From Anaerolineales bacterium (GTDB lineage Bacteria; Chloroflexota; Anaerolineae; 4572-78; J111): a stretch of DNA of 64,000 nucleotides. The stretch is from positions 349,842 to 413,841 of the forward strand of contig JACKAU010000010.1 of assembly GCA_020634855.1 (NCBI GenBank). Direction: 5' to 3'. Shown here piece after piece: positions 26,367 through 35,518 of this stretch. Both the position numbers and the translations under genes were made by a program. The notes under the pieces are model-generated. The model saw only the letters and a program-made list of their open reading frames with translations, did not search any database and had not been told where the DNA came from. How positions within the stretch are numbered: position 1 is the stretch's first letter; each line of letters begins with the position of its first letter.

Positions 26367-27518
26367 TTAGCCGGGATTATAACCGGTTTCGATAGAACCA
26401 TCGAGCAGACCGGTGTTGATTTCTTCCAAACTGGCTTTGATCTCATCAGAAATCTGAGACTCGAAATCATGGAAGGGCGCCAGGCCCACATCGCCAACGA
26501 AGTTGCCGCTGGGGAATTGGCCTGCCTGGGACATTTCAATCAACCCTGCCACACCGGGGGTGATGAGTTTCATCGCGCTGGAAACCAAGCAAGGATGCGC
26601 TTCCGGTACAGTTTCCCATTGATCGGTATCGACGCCGATGCAGAAAAGTCCTTCATGACCGGCCACTTCAATCAGTGCGCCGTTACCGGTTTTACCGCCG
26701 GCTCCAAAGATCACGTCCGCGCCCTGGTCGATGGCTTGTTTAGCCGTGCTGGCGCCCCATTCCGGGTCGGTGAATGCCACATCTAGCCCGCCGGGATGGA
26801 AGGTGGAGATGAGATTGATATCCGGGTTGATATGGCGAGCGCCGGCTTCGTAACCCTCTTTGAAAGCCACCACCGGGGGCACCAAGTCTGTGCCAAGCAC
26901 AGCGGCGATGGTGCCGGATTGAGTTAACTGGGCGGCCAGCGCGCCGGCCATAAATCCGGCTTTATCTTCCGGGAAGATCAAGCCGGCCAGATTATCGACC
27001 GGTTCAGCCTGAAATTGGTCAACCCCAATAAAGTCGATGTCCGGGTAGTTCGATGCGGCTGTCGCTGTCGCTTCACCCAGGGCAAAGCCAACGGTGACAA
27101 TGACATCGTAGCCGTTCTGAGCAAATAGATCGATATTGGCCGCATAATCCTTGGCATCGCCGGTTTCGATGTAATCGACTTGGGCGCCGGCCTCACCGGC
27201 TATCTGAACACCTTCCCAGGCCGATTGGTTGAATGATTTGTCGTCAATTTCACCCACGTCGGTGACCAGACCTACGCAGAAGACCTCTTCGCTGGAGCAG
27301 TCACCCTCGGCTGCTGCGGCCGGTTCTTCCGCCGGGGCTTCCTCTTCCGCTGCTTCATCTGCTGAAGCTTGCTCTGCCGCAGATTCCTCTGCTGCAGCTT
27401 CTTCGGCTGCCGCTTCCTTTTCCGCCGGCGCTTGCGTTGGCGCGGCGCCACCACAGGCGGCCAGGCTCAGGGCCATGACAAAGATCACGGCGACTAACCA
27501 AATTTTTGTGTAACGCAT
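26367..27518 (-). CDS. BMP-family substrate-binding lipoprotein
   Basis: A 383-residue lipoprotein: signal with LSLAACGG lipobox (Cys22), an unusual linker of about 45 residues made of Ala and Glu (about 26-72), then a BMP (PF02608) domain starting CVGLVTDVGEIDDKSFNQSAWEG. The DDKSFNQSAW segment is the ligand-loop signature of the PnrA/Med family. It captures nucleosides or a similar solute for the permeases downstream. The start ATG at 27518 has GGAGGAAAG before it. A promoter is read at 27610-27581, overlapping the end of icd. Confidence 0.92.
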   Translation of the reverse strand: MRYTKIWLVAVIFVMALSLAACGGAAPTQAPAEKEAAAEEAAAEESAAEQASADEAAEEEAPAEEPAAAAEGDCSSEEVFCVGLVTDVGEIDDKSFNQSAWEGVQIAGEAGAQVDYIETGDAKDYAANIDLFAQNGYDVIVTVGFALGEATATAASNYPDIDFIGVDQFQAEPVDNLAGLIFPEDKAGFMAGALAAQLTQSGTIAAVLGTDLVPPVVAFKEGYEAGARHINPDINLISTFHPGGLDVAFTDPEWGASTAKQAIDQGADVIFGAGGKTGNGALIEVAGHEGLFCIGVDTDQWETVPEAHPCLVSSAMKLITPGVAGLIEMSQAGQFPSGNFVGDVGLAPFHDFESQISDEIKASLEEINTGLLDGSIETGYNPG

Positions 27519-27580
27519 CTTTCCTCCTCTAGGAATGTAACTATAGGGTTTTAAGATTTACAGACAGAATAGGGTAAAAG

Positions 27581-27610
27581 ATTATAGATTTGAAATCACA
27601 GCGCTGGCAA
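27581..27610 (-). promoter_or_regulatory. Promoter of BMP importer operon, overlapping icd stop
   Basis: On the minus strand TTGCCA (27610-27605), 18 bp, TATAAT (27586-27581). The stop codon of icd lies inside the -10 box. It predicts a leader of about 55 bases. Confidence 0.55.
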
Positions 27611-28826
27611 ATTCGCTGGTTTTCACTTCTTTCGCGCCTTCGGTCTGGCGAGCGAAATCATAGGTCACAATTTTCTGCTCAACTGTTTTTTCGTAGGCGT
27701 CCTGAATCATTTGGCCAGCCTCATTCCAGCCGAGGTATTCCAGCATCATCACCCCGGAGAAGAGCAGGCTACCGGGATTGACTTTGTCGAGGTTGGTGTA
27801 TTTTGGCGCGGTGCCGTGCGTCGCTTCGAACAGGGCCACGTGATCGGCAATGTTGGCGCCGGGGGCGATCCCCATGCCGCCGACTTGGGCCGCCAGGGCG
27901 TCGCTGAGATAGTCGCCGTTCAGGTTGGGGCAGGCCAAAATGCTAAACTCTTTCGGACGAAGCAGCGCCAGTTGGAAGATGATATCGGCGATGCGATCTT
28001 TGATGACCACTTTGCCTTCGGGCTGATGGCCGTCGTACTCGCTCCATAGTTCGTCTTCGGTAATGGTCTGCTCGGGGAACTCTTCTTTAGCCAGTTCATA
28101 GCCCCATTTGCGGAACGCGCCTTCAGTGAATTTTTGAATGTTACCTTTATGAACCAGGGTGACGCTGTCCAAGCCGCGATCGAGGGCGTACTGAATGGCT
28201 TTGCGAACCAGGCGCTTGGTGCCGAAGGCGCTGATGGGCTTAATGCCAATGCCGGCCCCTTCAAAGAAATTCGCGTCCAGTTCGTTACGCAGGAAGTCGG
28301 CCAACTTAGCGTTTTCGGGCGTGCCGGCCTCATATTCGATCCCGGCGTAGACATCCTCCGTGTTTTCGCGGAAGATAACCATGTTGACGTTTTGTGGTTC
28401 TTTGACCGGGCTAGGCACCCCTTTATACCAGCGTACCGGGCGAACGCAGGCGTACAGATCAAGCACCTGGCGCAGCGTCACATTCAAACTGCGGAACCCA
28501 CCGCCAACGGGGGTCGTTAACGGCCCCTTAATGCCGACAATGAATTCACTAATGGCATCAAAGGTTTCATCCGGCATATAGTTACCGTCGTAAATTTTAG
28601 CCGCCTTCTCTCCGGCATAAATTTCCATCCAGGAGACTTTGCGCTGCCCACCGTAGGCAGCCTGAACCGCCGCATCCCAAATGCGTTTACTGGCGGTCAT
28701 AATGTCGTAGCCAATACCATCACCTTCGATAAAGGCTAAAACAGGATTATCCGGCACCTTTAATTTACCATCTTCAACAGTGATTTTTTCTCCGTCTTGG
28801 GGAACAATAATTTTATCGAATGCCAT
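27582..28826 (-). CDS. icd: Isocitrate dehydrogenase (NADP+)
   Basis: A 414-residue enzyme, oxidising isocitrate to 2-oxoglutarate and CO2 in the citric acid cycle, soluble homodimer. ATG 28826 is chosen; TTG 28829 is one codon before it, and AGGAGA is upstream. Substrate-site blocks are present: GGGFRSLNVTLRQ (the phosphorylatable Ser of the E. coli enzyme), FRENTEDVYAGIEYEAG and VHKGNIQKFTEGAF. HGTAPKYTNLDKVNPGS has the Lys-Tyr pair and FARQTEGA the Arg that in the E. coli enzyme contact the 2'-phosphate of NADP, so NADP use is expected. The frame is normal in length. Confidence 0.96.
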   Translation of the reverse strand: MAFDKIIVPQDGEKITVEDGKLKVPDNPVLAFIEGDGIGYDIMTASKRIWDAAVQAAYGGQRKVSWMEIYAGEKAAKIYDGNYMPDETFDAISEFIVGIKGPLTTPVGGGFRSLNVTLRQVLDLYACVRPVRWYKGVPSPVKEPQNVNMVIFRENTEDVYAGIEYEAGTPENAKLADFLRNELDANFFEGAGIGIKPISAFGTKRLVRKAIQYALDRGLDSVTLVHKGNIQKFTEGAFRKWGYELAKEEFPEQTITEDELWSEYDGHQPEGKVVIKDRIADIIFQLALLRPKEFSILACPNLNGDYLSDALAAQVGGMGIAPGANIADHVALFEATHGTAPKYTNLDKVNPGSLLFSGVMMLEYLGWNEAGQMIQDAYEKTVEQKIVTYDFARQTEGAKEVKTSEFASAVISNL

Positions 28827-29210
28827 CAATTTTTCTCCTAGAAGTTTTTTTATGTGGTGGCAAAAATAATGAAACGGTTAATACTGAGGGCCAGGCTAAA
28901 TGATCAAAGCCGCTTTGACATTTTACTTTAAATCGCTCGATGCCAATCATGACCGACTGATTATCCGGCCGGCTATCGCTGGAACAAAGTTTACCTCATT
29001 GCTTGTTACAGTCAGGGGTGTATTTTACTTTCAGGCGGGTTCTTTGTCAACGCTGGGTAACGACCCTAAGCAGTTCCAACCATAGCCTCAGATTACCCCA
29101 GTTTCAGCCAGTTGATCGAGGGAGTCGTTTCAAGTAGTTTCAATGAACAGACTAGCCAGGCAGCGCTACCGCAGCCAAAAGAAACCGGATCAATCTTTGG
29201 CCGGATACCT
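28827..29210. other. Intergenic region upstream of icd
   Basis: About 380 bp without a convincing gene on either strand. It must hold the icd promoter; TTGATC-18-TATTAA on the minus strand near 28910-28880 is a weak candidate. A small palindrome AAAGC-c-GCTTT lies near 28907-28917. No other structure is seen. Confidence 0.4.
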
Positions 29211-30032
29211 CTAATCCCGTTCTCTGGGGGGCAGCAGATCACTGCCCAGATCAGTCGCAATTTGCTGTCGGAAGACTTCGTCATCGATGCTAAAAACCTG
29301 ACCGTTGGCATTCTTGGCAAAGTGACTGGCCAGCCATAATATCGCCTGGGCCGGCTCGTTGGGCGGGCGGAGTTGGCCTTGATCGTGCCAAGCCTGCCAA
29401 TCCGAAGCTAACGGAAAGATATGTTGTGGCGTCCCCCGCATACTGGCCTGCATCGACGTATGAACAATGCCGGGCCGCAGCACGGTGACCACAATGTTAG
29501 TCTCTTGGAGTTCAGCGGCCAGAGTGCTTGAAAAGCGTTCCAAAGCGGCTTTGCTGGTGTTGTAGGCGCTGGCGCCAATGATATCTCGTTGGGCCGCCCC
29601 AGATGAAATATTAATAATTCGCCCGCTGCCCTTTTCTACCATATGGGGCAACACGGCTCGGGCGCATAAATAGGGGCCAATGACGTTGACGGCGATCAAT
29701 TTTTGCCAGGCCACCGGCGACGTTTCCCAAACCTTGCCTAACGGGTGGACCATCGCGGCATTGTTGACCAAAATGTCCACCCCGCCAAAAGCCCGTAGCG
29801 TTAACACCAGCAGGTTGTCGATTTGGCTGATACCACTAACATCGGTGGGGATAGCCAGCGCCTTACCCCCCTGATGTTTTATTTCGTCGGCCACGCTGGC
29901 GATTTCATCCTTTGAGCGAGCCACCAGCACCACCGCCGCTCCGGCTGCGGCCAGGGCCAGAGCGGCGGCCCGCCCAATACCGCGACCGGCCCCGGTAACC
30001 AGGGCCACTTGATCTTTTAGAAGTGGGGTCAT
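29211..30032 (-). CDS. SDR-family NAD(P)-dependent oxidoreductase
   Basis: A 273-residue classical short-chain dehydrogenase/reductase: cofactor loop TGAGRGIG (about 13-20), NNAA (about 90-93), catalytic Ser in INISSGA, Tyr and Lys in ASAYNTSKAALE. After the first beta strand the residue pattern VVLVARSKDEI has Arg and Ser, compatible with NADP(H). The substrate is unknown; homologues reduce 3-oxoacyl groups or sugars and are poorly specific by sequence. GGAGGAG precedes ATG 30032 and a clear promoter lies at 30092-30064, so it is its own transcript. Confidence 0.9.
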   Translation of the reverse strand: MTPLLKDQVALVTGAGRGIGRAAALALAAAGAAVVLVARSKDEIASVADEIKHQGGKALAIPTDVSGISQIDNLLVLTLRAFGGVDILVNNAAMVHPLGKVWETSPVAWQKLIAVNVIGPYLCARAVLPHMVEKGSGRIINISSGAAQRDIIGASAYNTSKAALERFSSTLAAELQETNIVVTVLRPGIVHTSMQASMRGTPQHIFPLASDWQAWHDQGQLRPPNEPAQAILWLASHFAKNANGQVFSIDDEVFRQQIATDLGSDLLPPRERD

Positions 30033-30063
30033 TAATTATCTCCTCCAGATAATAATCTTAGGA

Positions 30064-30092
30064 TTATAGTAGAGACCCGGATCAGCGACAAA
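30064..30092 (-). promoter_or_regulatory. Promoter of SDR gene
   Basis: On the minus strand TTGTCG (30092-30087), 17 bp, TATAAT (30069-30064). The same two hexamers and spacing are seen before thpR at 45230-45258. Confidence 0.6.
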
Positions 30093-30193
30093 TATCTCAT
30101 AATCCTCACCTGCCACAGTTATTGACGTTTTTAGCGTTTAGAATTACGATTGGTACAGGTCAGTCTTACCAAATGTGAGTTCATTAGCCTTCC

Positions 30194-32734
30194 ATGACGG
30201 ATCACACTAAGTCCAAAACCGAATTAATTACTGAGCTTAATCAACTGCGTCAGCGGGTGGCCCAATTAGAAGCGCCGGCTTCAGCGCCATCTGAGCCGGG
30301 TTATTTTACCGGTCACGGGCCACGTAATGACCACAGCGACCCGGATCGAACCCACCTGCTTGAGCAGCTCAAAAAGCAAAACCAATACCTGGCCGCACTG
30401 CACGATACCACGCTCGATTTGATGAATCGGCTTGATCTAACCGATTTGCTGCAGGCCGTGGTGGTTCGAGCCGGGCAGTTATTAGATACCAGCCACGGCT
30501 TTGTCGGTTTGGTCGAGCCGGATGAGTCGGCGATTTCCATTGCGGTGGTAGCAGGTCTGTTTGCCCAGCGAACCGGCGTGCGGATGCAGCCGAACGAAGG
30601 CGTCGCCGGCACCGTCTGGCAAACCGGCCAACCGATGGTCATTGATAGCTATGATCATTGGACAAGTCGTTCGCCGCAAGTTTTGCCGAATATTTTGGGA
30701 GCGGTGGTGGGCATTCCCATTAAATCGGGCGCTAAAGTGATGGGCGTCCTTGGCTTGGGCTTTCCACCCGGCGCCAATCAACCTTTCGACCAGACCGAAA
30801 TCGAACTATTGACTCGTTTTGGGCAGCTTGTCTCAATTGCCCTGGAAAATGCCCGGTTGTACGCGGTTGAACAGGCTCGATTAGAGGATCAGGCCCGCCG
30901 GGTGGAGCAGTGGCGCAAAGTTCAAGAGATTTCTGCTACGCTGAACACCTCGCTTGATCTGGAGCAGGTGCTGCACACGGCCTGTGAAATGTTTGTTGAA
31001 CTGGTCACTGTTGATCACTGCGGAATTATTTTGATCGATGAAACTTTAGAGTACGGCCGGCTGGTGGCCGAGTATCCTCGCACCGAATTATGCGGCATCA
31101 AAGTTCCGCTCAATCCCGCTATTCAAAAAGTGGTCGAAAATCGCGCCTTATTTGTCAGTTCCAATGTACCTCACGATCCGACTGTCAATGAATATCCGGC
31201 CTTAAAATCGCTAGGGGTTAAATCGATTCTGATCGCGCCGCTGGTTATTCAGGATCAAGTCATCGGCTCGATTGGCTTGGACGCGACCGAACAGTCCTAC
31301 ACCTTTTCCGAAGAGGAGCAAAAGATATGCCAGGTCGTGGCCGGCCAAATCGCCATTGCCGTGGCCAATGCCCGCACCTTTGCTGCCGAACGAACGGCCA
31401 GAAATCAGGCCGACACCTTGCGAGAGGTAGCCGCCATTTTAAATGAAACCCTGGACCGTACCGAAGTTTTGACCCGTATCTTGGTTCAGCTTAAGCGCAT
31501 CATCACCTACAGCAGTTGTTCAATTATTCTCCGCGAACTTGATACCTTTCAAATTGTGGCTACCTACGGTTTTGCGCAGCCGGAGCGGTTTGAGGGGATG
31601 ATCTTTTTGCTGTCCAACCGGCCGCATTTGAAACAACTGGTTGACACACACCGGCCGTTGGTCATTTCCGATACCGCGCTCTATGCCGGTTGGCATAAGG
31701 ATGAGACAGTTACCATCAGAAGCTGGATCGGCGTGCCGCTCATCTTCTCCGGGGCTTTGATCGGCGTCTTGTCGATTGACCACGAACAGCCCAACTTTTA
31801 TGTGCAAGCTGACGCCGGCCTCATTACCGCTTTCGCCGATTTAGCCGCCATTGCCATTCAAAAATCGTGGCTGTATGACCAGGCCCAGCAAGAGATTATC
31901 GAGCGGAAACGCGCCGAAACCGAATCGCAATTGGCTAAGGAGGCGGCTGAAAACGCTAACCGGGCCAAAAGCACCTTTTTGGCGAATATGAGCCACGAAC
32001 TCCGGACGCCGCTGAATGCGATAATTGGTTACAGTGAGATGTTGATTGAAGATGCCCAAGAAGCCGCGCTGGATAACTTCATCCCCGATTTGAAAAAGAT
32101 AAATGAAGCCGGCAGCCACTTGCTGTCGGTTATTAGCGATATTCTTGATTTATCTAAAATCGAAGCCGGCAAAATGGAACTGTATCTGGAAACGTTTGAA
32201 ATCAGTAAACTCATCGACGATGTGGCTTTGACTATCCAGCCGCTGGTGGAAAAGAATCAAAACAACCTCATTATCCAGTACAGCAAAGATATCGGAACGA
32301 TGTCGGCTGATATGGTCAAGCTCCGCCAGGCGTTGTTCAACTTGCTCAGTAACGCTGCCAAATTCACCGAGCGCGGAACCGTCACTTTGACGGTTTCGCC
32401 CGAAAGTGTCGAACTGGCCCTGCCCGCCCATCCCTCCACGTCCGAGATAGATGCGGTCAACGCCCTACATCTGTCCTCGCATTGGCTTAGCTTTTCCGTG
32501 ACCGATACCGGCATTGGGATGAGTCCGGAGCAAGTGGACAAACTGTTTCACGAATTTGCCCAGGCCGATATCTCAACCACCCGCAAATATGGCGGAACCG
32601 GCCTGGGGCTGGCTATTACCCAGCGCGTTTGCCAGATGATGGGAGGCGATATCACGGTGGAAAGCGACCTCGGCGTCGGCTCCACCTTTACTATTTGGTT
32701 ACCTCGCGATGTTGAGCCGGCAGCGTTTAGGTAA
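30194..32734 (+). CDS. Soluble sensor histidine kinase with three GAF domains
   Basis: An 846-residue cytoplasmic kinase. It opens with a short coiled coil (ELITELNQLRQRVAQLEA), followed by three GAF domains (about 65-225, 245-395 and 415-565), a coiled coil, a HisKA dimerisation domain with His601 in NMSHELRTPLNAIIGYSEML, and an ATPase domain with NLLSNAAKF, DTGIGMS and GGTGLGLAI. It should autophosphorylate on His601 in response to a small molecule, redox or light cue sensed by GAF. No regulator gene is adjacent. No strong ribosome site is seen at ATG 30194. Confidence 0.9.
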   Translation: MTDHTKSKTELITELNQLRQRVAQLEAPASAPSEPGYFTGHGPRNDHSDPDRTHLLEQLKKQNQYLAALHDTTLDLMNRLDLTDLLQAVVVRAGQLLDTSHGFVGLVEPDESAISIAVVAGLFAQRTGVRMQPNEGVAGTVWQTGQPMVIDSYDHWTSRSPQVLPNILGAVVGIPIKSGAKVMGVLGLGFPPGANQPFDQTEIELLTRFGQLVSIALENARLYAVEQARLEDQARRVEQWRKVQEISATLNTSLDLEQVLHTACEMFVELVTVDHCGIILIDETLEYGRLVAEYPRTELCGIKVPLNPAIQKVVENRALFVSSNVPHDPTVNEYPALKSLGVKSILIAPLVIQDQVIGSIGLDATEQSYTFSEEEQKICQVVAGQIAIAVANARTFAAERTARNQADTLREVAAILNETLDRTEVLTRILVQLKRIITYSSCSIILRELDTFQIVATYGFAQPERFEGMIFLLSNRPHLKQLVDTHRPLVISDTALYAGWHKDETVTIRSWIGVPLIFSGALIGVLSIDHEQPNFYVQADAGLITAFADLAAIAIQKSWLYDQAQQEIIERKRAETESQLAKEAAENANRAKSTFLANMSHELRTPLNAIIGYSEMLIEDAQEAALDNFIPDLKKINEAGSHLLSVISDILDLSKIEAGKMELYLETFEISKLIDDVALTIQPLVEKNQNNLIIQYSKDIGTMSADMVKLRQALFNLLSNAAKFTERGTVTLTVSPESVELALPAHPSTSEIDAVNALHLSSHWLSFSVTDTGIGMSPEQVDKLFHEFAQADISTTRKYGGTGLGLAITQRVCQMMGGDITVESDLGVGSTFTIWLPRDVEPAAFR

Positions 32735-32755
32735 AGACAGCAAGCAACTTAAAGC

Positions 32756-33178
32756 CTACTGCTCCACTGCAAGACCGGCGTTTTCCCAGGCCACAATCCC
32801 CCCGGTCATATTATGAACATTGTCAAAGCCGTTGTTCCGCAGAAAGTCGGTAACCTGTCCGCTCCGATTCCCACTCCGACAGGTTAGGATCACTGTTTTG
32901 TCTTTGGGGATTTCGTCTAACCGGTTAGTAACCTCGCCCATCGGAATGAGCGTAATGCCGGGAATGTGACCTTCATCATATTCCCATTGCTCTCGCACAT
33001 CAATCATTACGACCTCAGGATTATCCTGGACAGCGGCGGCCGTCTTGACATCGACATCAGCCGGCAAGTTAGCAACATCGATGTTACTCGGGGCGGCCGG
33101 TTCCGGGCCGGCTTGACCGGCGCAAGCCGTCAGAGCCAAGGTGAAAATAATAAGGGTTAAGGGAATTAGGTGTTTCAT
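32756..33178 (-). CDS. Rhodanese-domain lipoprotein
   Basis: A 140-residue protein with signal and lipobox LTACAG (Cys19) and a single rhodanese domain with EVVMIDVREQWEYDEGHIPG and the active-site loop TCRSGNRS, whose Cys near residue 100 would carry the persulfide. It is placed outside the membrane, where it could transfer sulfur or act in redox sensing. AGGAGA precedes the ATG. It converges on the GAF kinase gene 22 bp away and has a 7-bp dyad in its upstream region. Confidence 0.9.
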   Translation of the reverse strand: MKHLIPLTLIIFTLALTACAGQAGPEPAAPSNIDVANLPADVDVKTAAAVQDNPEVVMIDVREQWEYDEGHIPGITLIPMGEVTNRLDEIPKDKTVILTCRSGNRSGQVTDFLRNNGFDNVHNMTGGIVAWENAGLAVEQ

Positions 33179-33215
33179 TACTATCTATCTCCTGTAATTG
33201 TAAGCAACTCTATAT

Positions 33216-33236
33216 ATAGACGATATCAACGTCTAT
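33216..33236. promoter_or_regulatory. Dyad upstream of rhodanese gene
   Basis: Arms ATAGACG (33216-33222) and CGTCTAT (33230-33236), seven-base spacer, next to a CTATATATAG palindrome. It lies about 40-60 bp before the rhodanese start and could be an operator. Confidence 0.35.
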
Positions 33237-33268
33237 TTTCTTTCAAAAATACCTTTTGGATGCAATTA

Positions 33269-33874
33269 TCAGTTTTCCACTCCCACCTGCCCCCCGGTGG
33301 CTTCGGCCAGGTCGGCGGCGAAGGCGGGTAGATCATCAACAATAAATGTGAGCATTAACGTCACCTCTACCGCAAAATCCTCGGCCTCGATGTGCCCCTG
33401 GTGTTGTTCGACCAGCCGTTTGCACGACTCGTAAAAGCTGTACGGAACGGTGACCGATACGGTCTGCCGCTCAACCTTTTCGGTGAGGGGCAGTTCGGCC
33501 AGCGCCAACTGCGCCGTTTCGGTATAGGCTTTGACCAGCCCGCCGGTGCCTAATTTGGTTCCCCCAAAATACCGAATGATAACTACGGTTACATCGCCCA
33601 GATCGCTGCCTTTGACCACTGCCAGGGCCGGCCGGCCGGCCGTACCGCTCGGTTCACCGGCGTCGCTCATCCCGTGGGTAACTGAGGCGCCATGTCCCAC
33701 GGCAAACGCGTAGACGGCGTGGCTGTAGTTAGGCTCTTCGCTTTTTACCTGTTCAATGAACGCTTTGGCTGCCTCCACCGAGGGCGTGTGGGCGGCTCGG
33801 CCGATAAACACGGAATTTTTGACGCGATGCTCAATCCGCGCCTCGCCGGCGGGAATAGGGTAACGTTGGCTCAT
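33269..33874 (-). CDS. yigZ: YigZ/IMPACT family protein
   Basis: A 201-residue protein with the UPF0029 (IMPACT N-terminal-like) domain: FIGRAAHTPSVEAAKAFIEQVK, SHAVYAFAVGHGASVTHGMSDAGEPSGTAGRPALAVV and IIRYFGGTKLGTGGLVKAYTETAQLAL, then a DUF1949-like C-terminal domain of about 65 residues. This is the normal length and order of E. coli YigZ. The role is uncertain; the eukaryotic relative affects Gcn2 signalling. The 5' end and upstream DNA of this gene are repeated in degraded form at about 38410-38530. Confidence 0.92.
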   Translation of the reverse strand: MSQRYPIPAGEARIEHRVKNSVFIGRAAHTPSVEAAKAFIEQVKSEEPNYSHAVYAFAVGHGASVTHGMSDAGEPSGTAGRPALAVVKGSDLGDVTVVIIRYFGGTKLGTGGLVKAYTETAQLALAELPLTEKVERQTVSVTVPYSFYESCKRLVEQHQGHIEAEDFAVEVTLMLTFIVDDLPAFAADLAEATGGQVGVEN

Positions 33875-34008
33875 GGCTGAAAGGATACCATGATCAATCG
33901 ATCAATGAGAAATTCGTTCGGTGGCGTAAGCGGATGGGACGTTTATTTGATCGGACAGGAGTGGTGGTGTAAATTAGAGGGGAATTTATATAGCGTTGTC
34001 ATTCGGTG

Positions 34009-34061
34009 TAATTGGTAAATGGTAATTGAGGCTTAAATAACCAATTACCGTTTACCAATTA
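34009..34061. repeat. Long inverted repeat in front of TIR-SUMF1 gene
   Basis: TAATTGGTAAATGGTAATTG (34009-34028) pairs with CAATTACCGTTTACCAATTA (34042-34061) with one mismatch and a 13-base loop. It sits in the leader of the TIR-SUMF1 gene. It resembles the AATTATC-type tandem repeats elsewhere in the window. Confidence 0.7.
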
Positions 34062-34100
34062 TTGGCCTTAACAGCCAATTTAGGTTCACTTTTTATTACG

Positions 34101-35501
34101 ATGGCTGACTACACCTTTATCTGTTATGCCCATGAGAATACGAGCTTTGTGAAGAAGTTAGCCGCAGAGTTACAGCGGCGCGGCGTTGAAATTTGGCTTG
34201 ACCAGTGGGCCGCGGGCGATAGTGCGTCCTGGGATGGGCGTGGGCAGAAGGCGCTGCTGGAGTGCAGCCATTTCTTGCTCGTGTTATCGCCGGCGGCGCT
34301 TAACTCGTGGGTGGTTAGAGACCAAACGCTGGAGGCCATCAGCCAGGGTAAGACGATTATCCCGGTTATTTGTCAGCCTTGCCAGTTACCCTCGATGTTA
34401 CCGGCTGCGCGGGCGATTGATTTCTCGCACGGTCCGTTTCGACAGCGGGTCGATCAGCTTTTGGCTGACTTCTACGTCATCCCCGACCGGCCCAGTCAGC
34501 CGCTCGAACGAATGACTCCACCGACTACGAATGCACGATTATCCGCTTGGCTGTGGCCGGGCGTCGTTACGCTCAGCCTGTTGGTGTTGAGCGCGGTCAT
34601 ATTTTTCCGCTGGCCCCGAACGACGGCCGAAGCTCCAGTTGTCATTCCGGCCAATGTTGAACCCGTTTCTCTGGCTGAGCCGGTGTATGTACCGACGGTC
34701 GATACATTTCAGGCGGTTGATCCCCAATCGACCCCCATCAAAACATTCCGGCGGTCGCAAGACGGCAATGAGATGATTTTTATTCCGGCCGGTGATTTTC
34801 TTATGGGCAGCGCTGGCACGGACCCGGACGCCGACGCGGACGAGCAGCCCCGGCATGTCGTTTACCTGGATGAGTTTTGGATCGATCAGGTTGAAGTGAG
34901 CAACCACAATTACCGTCAGTGTGTTGAGGCCGGCGCGTGTTCGCCGCCGCAACTGGGCAGCGGGCTTTTTAGCGGCGAAGATTTACCCGTGGTCGGGGTC
35001 AATTGGGAGCAGGCCGCCGGTTATTGCGCCTGGGCCGGCGCTCGACTGCCGACGGAAGCCGAGTGGGAGAAAGCCGCACGCGGGGTAGACGGCCGTCTCT
35101 TTCCCTGGGGCGATGAATTTGACGGGGCGCTGCTGAACTACTGTGACGCTAATTGCGTGGCCGACTGGCGCGATTTCGACACCGATGACGGCTATCGCTA
35201 CACTGCCCCGGTGGGCAGCTACCCGGCTGGAGCCAGCCCTTACGGCGTATTAGATATGAGCGGCAATGTGTGGGAATGGACGGCCGATTGGTATGCGGCG
35301 GATGCCTATGCCCGGTCGATCTACAAAAACCCTATCGGTCCTGAAACCGGCTTGCAGCGGGTCATCAGAGGCGGCTCTTGGTTTTATCCTCGCCAAAGTC
35401 TGCGGGTCGCCCGGCGGCATAAGGATGTGCCGAATAGCGGTTATGACAATATCGGTTTTCGGTGTGCGGTTTCGTCGCTTCATACAGGTTCGCCGGAGTA
35501 G
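34101..35501 (+). CDS. TIR domain / transmembrane / SUMF1 (FGE-sulfatase fold) protein
   Basis: ATG 34101 opens MADYTFICYAHENTSFVKKLA, a TIR_2 domain start; an in-frame start at 34062 adds 13 residues lying in the inverted repeat. The 466-residue product has TIR (1-135), one membrane helix (about 148-168) and a SUMF1/FGE-sulfatase domain (about 225-460: GNEMIFIPAGDFLMGS, RLPTEAEWEKAARG, GNVWEWTADWY, RVIRGGSW, GFRCA). TIR faces the cytoplasm and the SUMF1 lectin-like fold faces out. In the TIR, the position of the catalytic Glu is Asp74 (NSWVVRDQ), so NAD hydrolysis is doubtful. Many such SUMF1 domains bind ligands and are not enzymes. A decayed relative lies at about 38.5 kb. Confidence 0.88.
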   Translation: MADYTFICYAHENTSFVKKLAAELQRRGVEIWLDQWAAGDSASWDGRGQKALLECSHFLLVLSPAALNSWVVRDQTLEAISQGKTIIPVICQPCQLPSMLPAARAIDFSHGPFRQRVDQLLADFYVIPDRPSQPLERMTPPTTNARLSAWLWPGVVTLSLLVLSAVIFFRWPRTTAEAPVVIPANVEPVSLAEPVYVPTVDTFQAVDPQSTPIKTFRRSQDGNEMIFIPAGDFLMGSAGTDPDADADEQPRHVVYLDEFWIDQVEVSNHNYRQCVEAGACSPPQLGSGLFSGEDLPVVGVNWEQAAGYCAWAGARLPTEAEWEKAARGVDGRLFPWGDEFDGALLNYCDANCVADWRDFDTDDGYRYTAPVGSYPAGASPYGVLDMSGNVWEWTADWYAADAYARSIYKNPIGPETGLQRVIRGGSWFYPRQSLRVARRHKDVPNSGYDNIGFRCAVSSLHTGSPE

Positions 35502-35518
35502 ACATGACCCAACCTCGG

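Noticed and set aside
27300..27450. Long plus-strand frame rich in Ser and Ala opposite the BMP linker
   Set aside because: It is the mirror image of the Ala/Glu-rich linker of the lipoprotein.
28827..29210. Possible small RNA or tRNA in the icd upstream region
   Set aside because: No cloverleaf or terminator could be drawn by eye.
35330..35490. SUMF1/C-type-lectin tail of TIR-SUMF1 as a diversity-generating retroelement target
   Set aside because: The fold and RGGSW...GFRCA ending match DGR targets, but the window has no reverse transcriptase, no template repeat, and few AAC/AAT codons in the tail.
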